The translations under genes and the position numbers were made by a program. A stretch of 64,000 bases of DNA, taken from assembly GCA_964534275.1 (NCBI GenBank), contig CAZHQG010000004.1, positions 1-64,000 on the forward strand, in the 5' to 3' direction. The DNA is from HRBIN30 sp964534275. GTDB taxonomy: Bacteria; Desulfobacterota; Binatia; HRBIN30. Positions 7,638 to 15,293 of this stretch are shown one piece after another. The notes below the pieces were generated by a model. That model was not told where the DNA came from. It saw only the letters and a program-made list of their open reading frames with translations, and made no database searches. Every line of letters begins with the position of its first letter. The stretch's first letter is position 1.

Positions 7638-9077
7638 TTACAAGATGTCCCGCGGGCGATGGCGTTGCGCTTGCGGGTAGCGAGCGAGCAGCTCCCGAGC
7701 GGCATCGAGGAAAGTTTCCGTTTGCTGGTCCGCTGCTCCGACGAGGTCGCCGGCGGAGCGAAGGATATTCTCGACCACCTCGCGGTCGAGCCTTAGTTCC
7801 GGGTGCGCAAGCAGCCGCTCAACCAAATCGACCCCGGGTGCGCCGGAGCGTAGGGAGGCCGCGGCTGCCTGCGTTTCCTGTTGGATGATCGCATGGGCCT
7901 GTTCGCGTCCGGCGCCTCGGCGCACCGCTTCCATGAGTAACGTCGTCGTGACCAAGAACGGGGCGTACCGGCGCCATTCCGCTTCCACCACGGCTGGGAA
8001 CAAGTGAAAATTTGCCAGGACCGCAAGGAACGTCTCGAAGAGTCCGTCGCTCGCGAGAAACACTCCCGGAAGGGCCACCCGTCGGACCACGGAGCACGAT
8101 ACGTCTCCTTCGTTCCACTGGTCGCCAGCGAGAGCTGCCAACATGTGGGCGTAGCCGCGAACCACAACGTGCAATCCATTCAAGCGCTCGCAACTGCGTG
8201 CGTTCATCTTGTGCGGCATTGCAGAAGAACCCACCTGACCAGGAGCGAACCCTTCGCTAGCGAGCTCCAGGCCCGCCATGAGGCGGAGAGTTTTGGCAAA
8301 GTTGCTTGGCGCCGCTCCGAGCTGCACCAAGATGGCAGCCACCGCCGCATCCAGGCTTCGTGGGTAAACCTGCCCCACTGCTCGCAGCGAGCGGCCAAAG
8401 CCGAGGAAGTCGAGCACCGCGCGTTCGAGCTGCTCCACTTTTGTTCGGTCGCCCTGGAACAACGTGAGGAGATCGAGCTGTGTACCCACGGGCCCTTTGA
8501 TGCCGCGCAGCGGGTACCGCTGGATCCACCATTCCAGGTGCTCGAGCGCGAGCACGAGTTCCTCCCCGTACATGGCCAGCCTCCGGCCAAACGTTGTCGG
8601 CTGTGCAGGGACGTTGTGCGTACGCGCGGGCAAAACCACGTGGCGGTACTCGCGCGCCCGCTCTGCGAGGAACTGCACGCTGGCAATGCCTTTTTCCAAC
8701 AGCAATTTGGCGGAGCGGAGGACTTGGAGTTGCTCCACGTTTTCGGTCAGGTCCCGGCTCGTGAGTCCCTTGTGGACGTGCTCGTACCCCGCAAGGGCAC
8801 AGAACTCCTCGATGCGGGCCTTTACATCATGCTTGGTGACGCGCTCGCGCGCTCGAATGCTGTCAAGGTCGACGTGGTCCTTCACGCGTTCGTAGGCAGC
8901 AATGGCTTCGGGGGGAATGTCGAGGCCGAGCGTCCGTTGCGCCTTGAGAACCGCGATCCATAGTTCCCGCTCCAAAATCACCTTGCCCCGGGGCGACCAG
9001 ATCGCCGTCATCTCCGGGCTTGCATAACGCTCGGCCAGTACATCCGGGGGCACCAGGCCCGATTCTGCTTCGGACAT
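7638..9077 (-). CDS. purB: Adenylosuccinate lyase
   Basis: A 479-residue fumarase/aspartase-superfamily lyase. It cleaves SAICAR to AICAR and adenylosuccinate to AMP, releasing fumarate, in purine synthesis. TSRDLTENVEQLQ near 106, ARTHNVPAQPTTFG near 151-164 (general acid His154) and the superfamily signature GSSAMPHKMNARSCER at 283-298 with its catalytic serine are all present. The MPHKMN-x-RSCER form resembles actinobacterial PurB. ATG 9077 was chosen because homology begins near it and the longer upstream frame overlaps another gene. It lies 11 bp after a Pro/Thr-rich exported protein and downstream of mrp, in the same leftward operon. High confidence. Confidence 0.96.
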   Translation of the reverse strand: MSEAESGLVPPDVLAERYASPEMTAIWSPRGKVILERELWIAVLKAQRTLGLDIPPEAIAAYERVKDHVDLDSIRARERVTKHDVKARIEEFCALAGYEHVHKGLTSRDLTENVEQLQVLRSAKLLLEKGIASVQFLAERAREYRHVVLPARTHNVPAQPTTFGRRLAMYGEELVLALEHLEWWIQRYPLRGIKGPVGTQLDLLTLFQGDRTKVEQLERAVLDFLGFGRSLRAVGQVYPRSLDAAVAAILVQLGAAPSNFAKTLRLMAGLELASEGFAPGQVGSSAMPHKMNARSCERLNGLHVVVRGYAHMLAALAGDQWNEGDVSCSVVRRVALPGVFLASDGLFETFLAVLANFHLFPAVVEAEWRRYAPFLVTTTLLMEAVRRGAGREQAHAIIQQETQAAAASLRSGAPGVDLVERLLAHPELRLDREVVENILRSAGDLVGAADQQTETFLDAARELLARYPQAQRHRPRDIL

Positions 9078-9088
9078 GGGACCATCTT

Positions 9089-10372
9089 TTATTGGATTGG
9101 ATTGTCTGGTGCCACCGCGGCGGCAGGCAAATGGGGCACGTCGTGAAGGTCGTCCGCCGAGATGGTTGAAGCTGGAGTGTCCGATTTCGGCGGGTCCGTG
9201 CCTCGAGGCGCGGGCGTGGTGGTGCCAACGGTTGCCGCGCGCGTGGGCGCTTTGGGCGTCGGGGTCGTGCGGGGGCGGGCCGTGGTCGGCCGCGATTCCT
9301 GAGTCGTAGGCTCTTTCTCCGGAGTTTGTGCCGGAGTGCCTTCTTGTGGCGACGGTGTTCCCACCGTTTCCGGGCTTTCTGCTGTCGCCGGTGGGCTCTT
9401 GCCGGGGGAAGGCTCTTCGCTCGGGGCACTCGTGTTGCGAGCGACGGGCGTGTTCGCGCCAGCGCGTGAGGGCGCCGGTGCAGGATTCGGCCCGAATGCT
9501 GGAGCAGTCTCCGCAATCGTTCCTGCCGAGCGAGCCGCAGGCAGCCCTTGAGACGGCGGGCTCCATGGTCGGCGCGTTGGCGCGCCACTGCCTGCAGAAG
9601 CAGGGAGAACGTCGAGCTGGAAAATGAGAATTCCGTCCGGCAAGCCGTCTGGACCGATCCGGTCGACCCCAACGCGGTCCAGATTCACGAAATCGCTGGG
9701 ACGCCATTGCTGGCGGTCGGGCATCGAAGGCGAGCTGGAGAAGAAAAACGCGGCTGTCAGGCGGGCAAACGCGGTACCGTCGGCGTACTCTGTCGAGGCC
9801 GGGTTGGGGGCGAGGTCGAGGTACAGCGAGAGGGTCGAAGGGGCAGGGTTCGGGACGAAGTGCGTGAAACCATACCGATCGAAAACCAGGGCGCTGATGC
9901 CCGGAGTGGTGGTGTCGCCGTTGAAATACAGGTTCAACACAAGTGCGGCGGGGAACTCACCTGGGCGGAACTGCCAGAACAAGTGCGTAACGTTGCTCAC
10001 CGGCCAGAGGATCAGGCCGGGGCGACCATCAGGGCCCGCCAAGCGGCCGTCCGGTGCCAGCGGAAACGGGATCCCACGCGTGCCTGGGGGCGGCCAGCGC
10101 GTGAAGCCGAGGGGTCGGCCTCCATACCCGCTCGCGGTGTGCCACACTGGTCCTGCAAGTTCACCGTTCGGTCCCGCCGCGTGCAACAGCACTCCAGTGA
10201 GCTCGAGTGCCAAGCCGGGCTGGATCCCACCAAGTACGGCGAGAGCTACCACGGCGGTTCGTACGCACTGCGAGAAACGCAGTCGTCGCTTTGCTGCGTT
10301 GCGGAATCTCAGGCGGAGATTCAGAGGATTTGCGGTAACGGAACGCGTCCGCGCGCTTCGAGGCTTTGCCAT
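9089..10372 (-). CDS. Exported protein with Pro/Thr-rich C-terminal tail, unknown function
   Basis: A 427-residue protein. After a long basic N-region it has a hydrophobic signal sequence (TAVVALAVLGGIQPGLALE) and a beta-rich domain of about 220 residues (LTGVLLHAAGPNGELAGP, LVLNLYFNGDTTTPGI, DGILIFQLDVLPAS). The last 160 residues are almost entirely Pro, Thr, Ala, Ser and Glu with repeats such as TPTPKAPT. The domain is not recognised. The ATG at 10372 gives a 52-bp overlap with the end of mrp and an unusually long n-region, so a later GTG start close to the signal core is possible. The next gene, purB, begins 11 bp downstream. The tail resembles wall-spanning or glycosylated linkers. Confidence 0.65.
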   Translation of the reverse strand: MAKPRSARTRSVTANPLNLRLRFRNAAKRRLRFSQCVRTAVVALAVLGGIQPGLALELTGVLLHAAGPNGELAGPVWHTASGYGGRPLGFTRWPPPGTRGIPFPLAPDGRLAGPDGRPGLILWPVSNVTHLFWQFRPGEFPAALVLNLYFNGDTTTPGISALVFDRYGFTHFVPNPAPSTLSLYLDLAPNPASTEYADGTAFARLTAAFFFSSSPSMPDRQQWRPSDFVNLDRVGVDRIGPDGLPDGILIFQLDVLPASAGSGAPTRRPWSPPSQGLPAARSAGTIAETAPAFGPNPAPAPSRAGANTPVARNTSAPSEEPSPGKSPPATAESPETVGTPSPQEGTPAQTPEKEPTTQESRPTTARPRTTPTPKAPTRAATVGTTTPAPRGTDPPKSDTPASTISADDLHDVPHLPAAAVAPDNPIQ

Positions 10373-11385
10373 AGGGCCTCGGCAATCTCTTGAAAACGCT
10401 GGCTAACTGGGTGTTCTGGTGCAGAGAGCAAGAGCGGTACGCCGTTCTCGCCTGCTACGAGCAAATCGCGAGACAAGGGCAGGGTGCCGAGAAACGGGAT
10501 GCCGAACTCCTCGGCCATCCGCCGCCCGCCGCCGCTCCCGAACGGTTCGCTTTGGCCACCACAGGCGTGGCAAACGTACCCGCTCATGTTTTCGACCACG
10601 CCGAGAACGGGCGCTTTGAGTTCGCGAAACATGGCGACCCCTCGGCGAACGTCCTCCAAGGCCATGGCTTGCGGAGTGGTGACAATGACACCGCCGGTGA
10701 GGGCCAGTTGCTGCGCAATCGTGAGCTGGGCATCGCCGGTGCCAGGCGGCAGGTCCAGCACTAACAGGTCGAGCTCGCCCCACGCGACGTCGCGAAAAAA
10801 TTGCGTGAGGACTTTGGTGATCATCGGGCCTCGCCAGATCACGGGCATACCAGGATCGATGAGGTAACCGAGGGACATTGTCCGCACGCCGTGCGCCTCC
10901 ACTGGCACGATTCGTTGATCCCGCGTCGTTGCCGGAGCTCCGGCGGTCCGGACCATTTGCGGCACACTCGGCCCGTAAATGTCGGCGTCGAGCAAGCCGA
11001 CGCGCCGCCCACTGGCGGCAAATGCATAGGCAAGGTGCACGGCCACCGTCGATTTGCCTACGCCGCCTTTACCACTGGCGACCGCTAAAACGTGTTCCAC
11101 CCCGGGAATTGGTGCGGGTCCTACCCCCTGCCGAGCTGGAGGCGCGGGCTGGGTGAGCTCGACTTCCACCGCAGGAACTCCTGGCATGCCTCGCACGGCA
11201 GACTCCACTGCCGCGCGAAGCTGCGCGAGGATGCGTTCGTCGCGCGTGGTCGGGGCCAGGACCACTTTGATCCCCAGCGATCCAACCTCGATATCTCGCA
11301 CGAATCCGAAGCTCACGATGTCGCGGCCGAGGCCAGGGTATTTCACCTGCTTCAGTACTTCCAAAACCTGCTGGGGCGTGACCAT
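10321..11385 (-). CDS. mrp: Mrp/NBP35-type Fe-S cluster carrier ATPase
   Basis: A 354-residue cytoplasmic P-loop protein. The N-terminal DUF59/MIP18-like domain spans about 1-80; the ParA-type ATPase has a deviant Walker A GKGGVGKS at 105-112, switch I DADIYGPSVPQM and Walker B LLVLDLPPGTGD. The C-terminal CHACGG pair (CxxC) binds the bridging 4Fe-4S cluster between two monomers. Mrp/ApbC proteins assemble and hand over Fe-S clusters; possible local clients are IlvD and two radical SAM enzymes. The ATG at 11385 starts exactly at the DUF59 domain (MVTPQQVLEVL). It is first in a leftward run with the exported protein and purB, and divergent from the SLC13 carrier. Confidence 0.95.
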   Translation of the reverse strand: MVTPQQVLEVLKQVKYPGLGRDIVSFGFVRDIEVGSLGIKVVLAPTTRDERILAQLRAAVESAVRGMPGVPAVEVELTQPAPPARQGVGPAPIPGVEHVLAVASGKGGVGKSTVAVHLAYAFAASGRRVGLLDADIYGPSVPQMVRTAGAPATTRDQRIVPVEAHGVRTMSLGYLIDPGMPVIWRGPMITKVLTQFFRDVAWGELDLLVLDLPPGTGDAQLTIAQQLALTGGVIVTTPQAMALEDVRRGVAMFRELKAPVLGVVENMSGYVCHACGGQSEPFGSGGGRRMAEEFGIPFLGTLPLSRDLLVAGENGVPLLLSAPEHPVSQRFQEIAEALWQSLEARGRVPLPQIL

Positions 11386-11514
11386 GCATGCGCACCATAG
11401 CGAGCACCAATGGATGGCGCGAGTTCGAGGCTCCCCAGGCTCTTGCGCAGGTCCGCTGCTCTGAGACGACGGCCGTGGCTTGCATGGGGCGAAGGTCTTT
11501 GGTGTTTGTTTTGA

Positions 11515-13047
11515 ATGGTGAGCCACGACACCACTGGGCCCAGGCTACCCGTAGGGAGGGAATGGTCGCGGTTCGATTTGTGGCGCGCACGCGTGGGTTT
11601 GGTGCTTGCGCCGCTAGCCTTCGCGAGCGTGCTTGTGCTTCCGCTCGAACTTTCTCTGCAGGCACATCGCCTAGCGGCGATTCTGGCCGGTGTGGGAATT
11701 TTATGGGTTACGGAGGCGATCCCGATGGCGATCACGGCGTTTCTCGGGGTGGCGGTGGCCGTGGTTCTCGGTGTCGCTCCTGCGCAGCAGGCTTTCGCAC
11801 CGTTTGCCGATCCGTTGATTTTTCTCTTTGTCGGGTCCTTCCTTTTGGCACGCGCCATTTTCGTGCACGGGCTCGACCGTCGCATCGCCTTGGCCATCCT
11901 CTCATGGCGCATTGCGGGAAAGAGCCCCTGGGCGCTCTTGATGGCATACTCGGGCACGGCAGCGCTGCTCTCGATGTGGATCAGCAATACAGCCACTGTG
12001 GCGATGATGTATCCGATTGGGCTGTCGATTTTGGCGGTTGTGGATCAGCGCGCGCAAAATCGGCGACGTGCGCTGCGTCCGTTTGGAGCGGCCCTGTTAC
12101 TCTCCTGCGCTTTCGGTGCGTCGATCGGCGGGTTGGCCACGCCGGTGGGAACACCGCCAAACTTGATTGGGCTCGGCTTTTTGCGCCGCACGGGTGCTGC
12201 GGAAATTCCCTTCTTTACATGGATGGCGTTGGCCTTGCCGATTGCCAGTGGCTTGTGGGTATGGATGGTGGTGCGGTTTCGGAGGGTGGGGCGAGGGCTG
12301 GAGGAAGCCTTGCGTGCGCTGCGCGAACACCTCGCCGAAGAACGACGGGCGTTGGGCGCATGGACCGCAGGCCAGCGCAACACGGTGGTGGCCTTTGCGA
12401 TCACCGTGGGATTGTGGGTCGCCCCAGGCGTGGTAGCGCTGGTGGCCGGTCGGGAGCACCCGTGGTACGCGTGGCTCTCGGGAACGCTGCCTGAGGGCGT
12501 GGTGGCATTGTTGGGTGCGAGCCTGTTGTTCGTTTTGCCGGTCGATTGGCGGCAGCACCGCTTCACACTCACCTGGGCGGAGGCTGTTCAGATCGACTGG
12601 TGGATCGTGTTCCTGTACGGAGGCGGACTCGCATTGGGCACACTGACGTTTCAAACCGGTTTGGCGGAAGCGGCCGGGCAAGCGCTGACGGCTGCGTTGG
12701 GAATCGACCGACCCTTCAGTTTAGTGCTGGCAGCAACGGTATCAGCCACAGCCTTGTCAGAGGCGACCAGCAACACCAGTGCAGCAAACATGGTGGTTCC
12801 CGTGGTCATTGCACTGGCCAGGTCTGCGGGCATGGACCCAGTGCTGCCCGCACTCGCAGCGACGATGGCCGCGTCGCTCGGGTTTTTGTTGCCGGTGTCC
12901 ACCCCCACCAATGCGATTGTGTATGCGTCGGGGCGCGTGCCCTTGCGTTTCATGATGCGCTACGGGGCGCTGTTGGACCTGGCAGGAATCGCCATTGTGT
13001 CCGCAGTACTCGCGATGCTCGGACCAATTGTGTTGGCCAGCAACTAG
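11515..13047 (+). CDS. SLC13/DASS family sodium:dicarboxylate-type symporter
   Basis: A 510-residue polytopic inner-membrane protein. WVTEAIPMAITAFLGV is the family entry motif. SNT sodium/substrate motifs occur in both inverted halves: WISNTATVAMM and ATSNTSAANMVVPV. GASIGGLATPVGTPPNLIGLG and PVSTPTNAIVYASG are the matching conserved hairpin loops. DASS carriers import succinate, malate, fumarate, citrate or sulfate with sodium; the exact substrate cannot be read from the sequence. The ATG at 11515 is the chosen start, with a short soluble N-tail before the first helix. Its stop overlaps that of the convergent M15-like gene by four bases. Family call is strong. Confidence 0.92.
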   Translation: MVSHDTTGPRLPVGREWSRFDLWRARVGLVLAPLAFASVLVLPLELSLQAHRLAAILAGVGILWVTEAIPMAITAFLGVAVAVVLGVAPAQQAFAPFADPLIFLFVGSFLLARAIFVHGLDRRIALAILSWRIAGKSPWALLMAYSGTAALLSMWISNTATVAMMYPIGLSILAVVDQRAQNRRRALRPFGAALLLSCAFGASIGGLATPVGTPPNLIGLGFLRRTGAAEIPFFTWMALALPIASGLWVWMVVRFRRVGRGLEEALRALREHLAEERRALGAWTAGQRNTVVAFAITVGLWVAPGVVALVAGREHPWYAWLSGTLPEGVVALLGASLLFVLPVDWRQHRFTLTWAEAVQIDWWIVFLYGGGLALGTLTFQTGLAEAAGQALTAALGIDRPFSLVLAATVSATALSEATSNTSAANMVVPVVIALARSAGMDPVLPALAATMAASLGFLLPVSTPTNAIVYASGRVPLRFMMRYGALLDLAGIAIVSAVLAMLGPIVLASN

Positions 13048-14060
13048 CGTAGCTCGACGAGGTTGGTGCGGACCATCCCCGGAGTGCGCTCCACGAGCGG
13101 TGGGCAAAAGGTGATTTCGAGCGCCAAACGCCGCCGCTGCCAACCTTGTGGCCGATGATCGTCTGCTTGAATCTCGAATTCGTAGGCAGCGGCCGGCTCG
13201 CGAATGAGCCAGCAGTCTCCGTCAGCCAAGGCAGGCACGCTCAGTGGACGTAAGCGGCCGAGCACGGCTTGGTCCTCGCCCTCGGCGCGTACGATTGCAT
13301 GGACGCGAAGAGGAAGGGCCGTGACGCTGTGCAACCGGATGCGCGCGCCGGAAAGCGTGTCGTACCGATCGAAGTCGGTTCGGGCGAAGATGCGTGCGTT
13401 GCCAGCGGAAAGATTTTCACCAACCCGCGATGTGGCTTCTTCCCAGAAACGCGGCGGGCCGACATCGATGTGGAGAAAACGCTGGCGACGGTAGAAGCCT
13501 ACTCCGCCCACCCGTTCTTCGCGTAGGCGCAACCAAAGTTTCTGCAAGTCGAGCTGCGGGAGGGCAATGTCGGCGGCAAGCGCCTGAGTGTGCAGCGAGG
13601 CAAAGGCCACGGCTTGTCCTTGCGCGCCGAGTGCACTGTTGAACTCGGGGCTCCGGTATCCCGAAAGCAGGATCATCGGGCGGGCCCGGTATCGCTCTTG
13701 GATATAAGCGAGCAGCTCGACGAGGCGAAGCGACACGGCTTCCGAACGGCCGTCCCCACGAGAGCGGAAGAAGTGCGCAATGCGTTGTAACGCCTCCTCG
13801 TCGTATGCCCCGTTCGGCTGCCGGTAGCGGACATCGAGTGTTTCCTCGAAGTGGCCGTGCCGCAGTTGGAGTCGACCGTTCCCGGCGAAAAAGAAGCGCA
13901 CTTGGGCCGTTGTCCTCGAAGTCTCGGCGGACGCTTCGCGAGCGAGGCCGGTTCCGGCGCGCAGCGTTGCAAGCCCCAGGAGCAGCGCGCCCACGCCGAG
14001 CGCCGCAAACGAGCGATTCGGGCAGCTTCGCCTGCTAGCGGCGAATCCACTCAGGATCAC
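13044..14060 (-). CDS. YcbK/DUF882-type M15 peptidase-like exported protein with extra C-terminal domain
   Basis: A protein of about 338 residues. Its N-terminal part contains a twin-arginine-like or Sec signal (SRRS followed by a hydrophobic core) and then a domain matching E. coli YcbK: LRHGHFEETLDVRYR, ILLSGYRSPEFNSAL, SLHTQALAADI and GGVGFYRRQRFLHIDVGPPRFW, which carry the presumed zinc His/Asp/His. About 120 further residues at the C-terminus (DTLSGARIRLHSVTALP onward) form an extra beta-rich domain not in YcbK. Members of the family are putative murein peptidases. I chose the GTG at 14060, which overlaps the end of the acyl-CoA dehydrogenase gene by 26 bp; longer forms would run deeply into that gene. 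It is convergent with the SLC13 gene. Confidence 0.78.
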   Translation of the reverse strand: MILSGFAASRRSCPNRSFAALGVGALLLGLATLRAGTGLAREASAETSRTTAQVRFFFAGNGRLQLRHGHFEETLDVRYRQPNGAYDEEALQRIAHFFRSRGDGRSEAVSLRLVELLAYIQERYRARPMILLSGYRSPEFNSALGAQGQAVAFASLHTQALAADIALPQLDLQKLWLRLREERVGGVGFYRRQRFLHIDVGPPRFWEEATSRVGENLSAGNARIFARTDFDRYDTLSGARIRLHSVTALPLRVHAIVRAEGEDQAVLGRLRPLSVPALADGDCWLIREPAAAYEFEIQADDHRPQGWQRRRLALEITFCPPLVERTPGMVRTNLVELR

Positions 14061-15243
14061 GGCAGAGGTCCTTGGTGATGTTTTTCTGATGGGCTTCGAG
14101 CGTACCCCCGCCGATTTCGATGAGCTTGGCGTCGCGCCACAGCCGTTCGACAACGTACTCGCCCATGTAGCCGTATCCACCGAGAACCTGGATCGCGCGG
14201 TCGGCAATGTCTTTCCCGACCCGCGCGGCAAAGAGCTTGGCTCCATCGGCATCGGCCCGGTTGCCTAACGATCGCAGGTCGAGCCGGCGTGCGACATCGT
14301 ACACGTAGCTCCGCGCCGCGCGAAACTCGGCAAACGAATCGCCGATGTACCGCTGAATTTGGCCGTGGTCGCGCAACGGCACACCGAAGGCGTGCCGCTC
14401 GTTGGCGTACCGGACCATCGTTTCTAGACAGCGCATGGCGATGCCAAGGGACATGGCTGCCAGAGCAACACGCTCGATTTCCAAATTCCGCATCATGTGG
14501 TGCAGGCTTTCGCCTTCGTTTCCGATCAAGTTTTCGGCGGGCACGATGCAGTTCTCGAAGACCAACTCGGCGGTCATGGAACTTCGCATGCCTAACTTGT
14601 CGTGCAGGCGCTGACCCAAGGAAAAGCCAGGAAATCCTTTCTCGACCAAAAACGTGCTGATTTTGCCCCCGGTCTTTGCGTACACCAAGAACACGTCGCC
14701 CAAGGTGGAGTCGTCGAGCGCGCCATTGGTGATGAACATTTTCCGTCCATTGAGGATGTAATGGTCGCCACGGCGCTCGGCCGTGCTGCGCATGCCGAGC
14801 ACATCGGTGCCTGCTTCTGGTTCGGTCATGCACATTCCCCCGATCCATTCACCGGAAAGAACCTTGGGTAGGACGCGGCGTTTTTGGGCGACGCTCGCGT
14901 TCGTGGAAAAGTTGTGCACGAACAACACTGCGTGAGCGAGGTAGGCAAGGCAAAAGCCGGGATCGGACCACGACAGCGCTTCGTGGACGATCACCGCCGC
15001 AGTGGCGTCTAGGCCACTGCCGCCATCTTCCGCAGGAACGGTGAGCCCGAGCAAGCCGAGTTCGCCAGCTCGCTGGAACAGTGCGCGGTTGAAGCGTTCC
15101 TCGCGGTTGAATGCCTGGGCCTGGGGTTCCACCTCATCGCGGACGAACGCCTCCACGGTGCGTGCGAGCAAGCGGTGCTCCTCTGTCGGAGCATACAAAG
15201 GAAACTCTTTCCACCACTGTGTGTCGGAAGTCCGGTCGTTCAT
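14035..15243 (-). CDS. Acyl-CoA dehydrogenase, isovaleryl/short-chain-like
   Basis: A 402-residue FAD flavoenzyme that alpha,beta-dehydrogenates acyl-CoA and passes electrons to ETF. The motifs are GGMCMTEPEAGTDV (FAD/substrate loop), HYILNGRKMFITNG, RSSMTAELVFENCIVP, LEIERVALAA with the glutamate placed like the catalytic base of isovaleryl-CoA dehydrogenase, and IQVLGGYGYMGEYVVERLWRDAK. The ATG at 15243 begins MNDRTSDTQWW, in line with family length. It lies 50 bp downstream of ilvD on the same strand. The link may be branched-chain carbon metabolism, but that is inferred from position only. The chain-length specificity is uncertain. Confidence 0.92.
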   Translation of the reverse strand: MNDRTSDTQWWKEFPLYAPTEEHRLLARTVEAFVRDEVEPQAQAFNREERFNRALFQRAGELGLLGLTVPAEDGGSGLDATAAVIVHEALSWSDPGFCLAYLAHAVLFVHNFSTNASVAQKRRVLPKVLSGEWIGGMCMTEPEAGTDVLGMRSTAERRGDHYILNGRKMFITNGALDDSTLGDVFLVYAKTGGKISTFLVEKGFPGFSLGQRLHDKLGMRSSMTAELVFENCIVPAENLIGNEGESLHHMMRNLEIERVALAAMSLGIAMRCLETMVRYANERHAFGVPLRDHGQIQRYIGDSFAEFRAARSYVYDVARRLDLRSLGNRADADGAKLFAARVGKDIADRAIQVLGGYGYMGEYVVERLWRDAKLIEIGGGTLEAHQKNITKDLCRDPEWIRR

Positions 15244-15293
15244 GTTCTGACTCTCCGGATCGGATGCGGCGCTCGACGAGGCCAACGAGTGCG

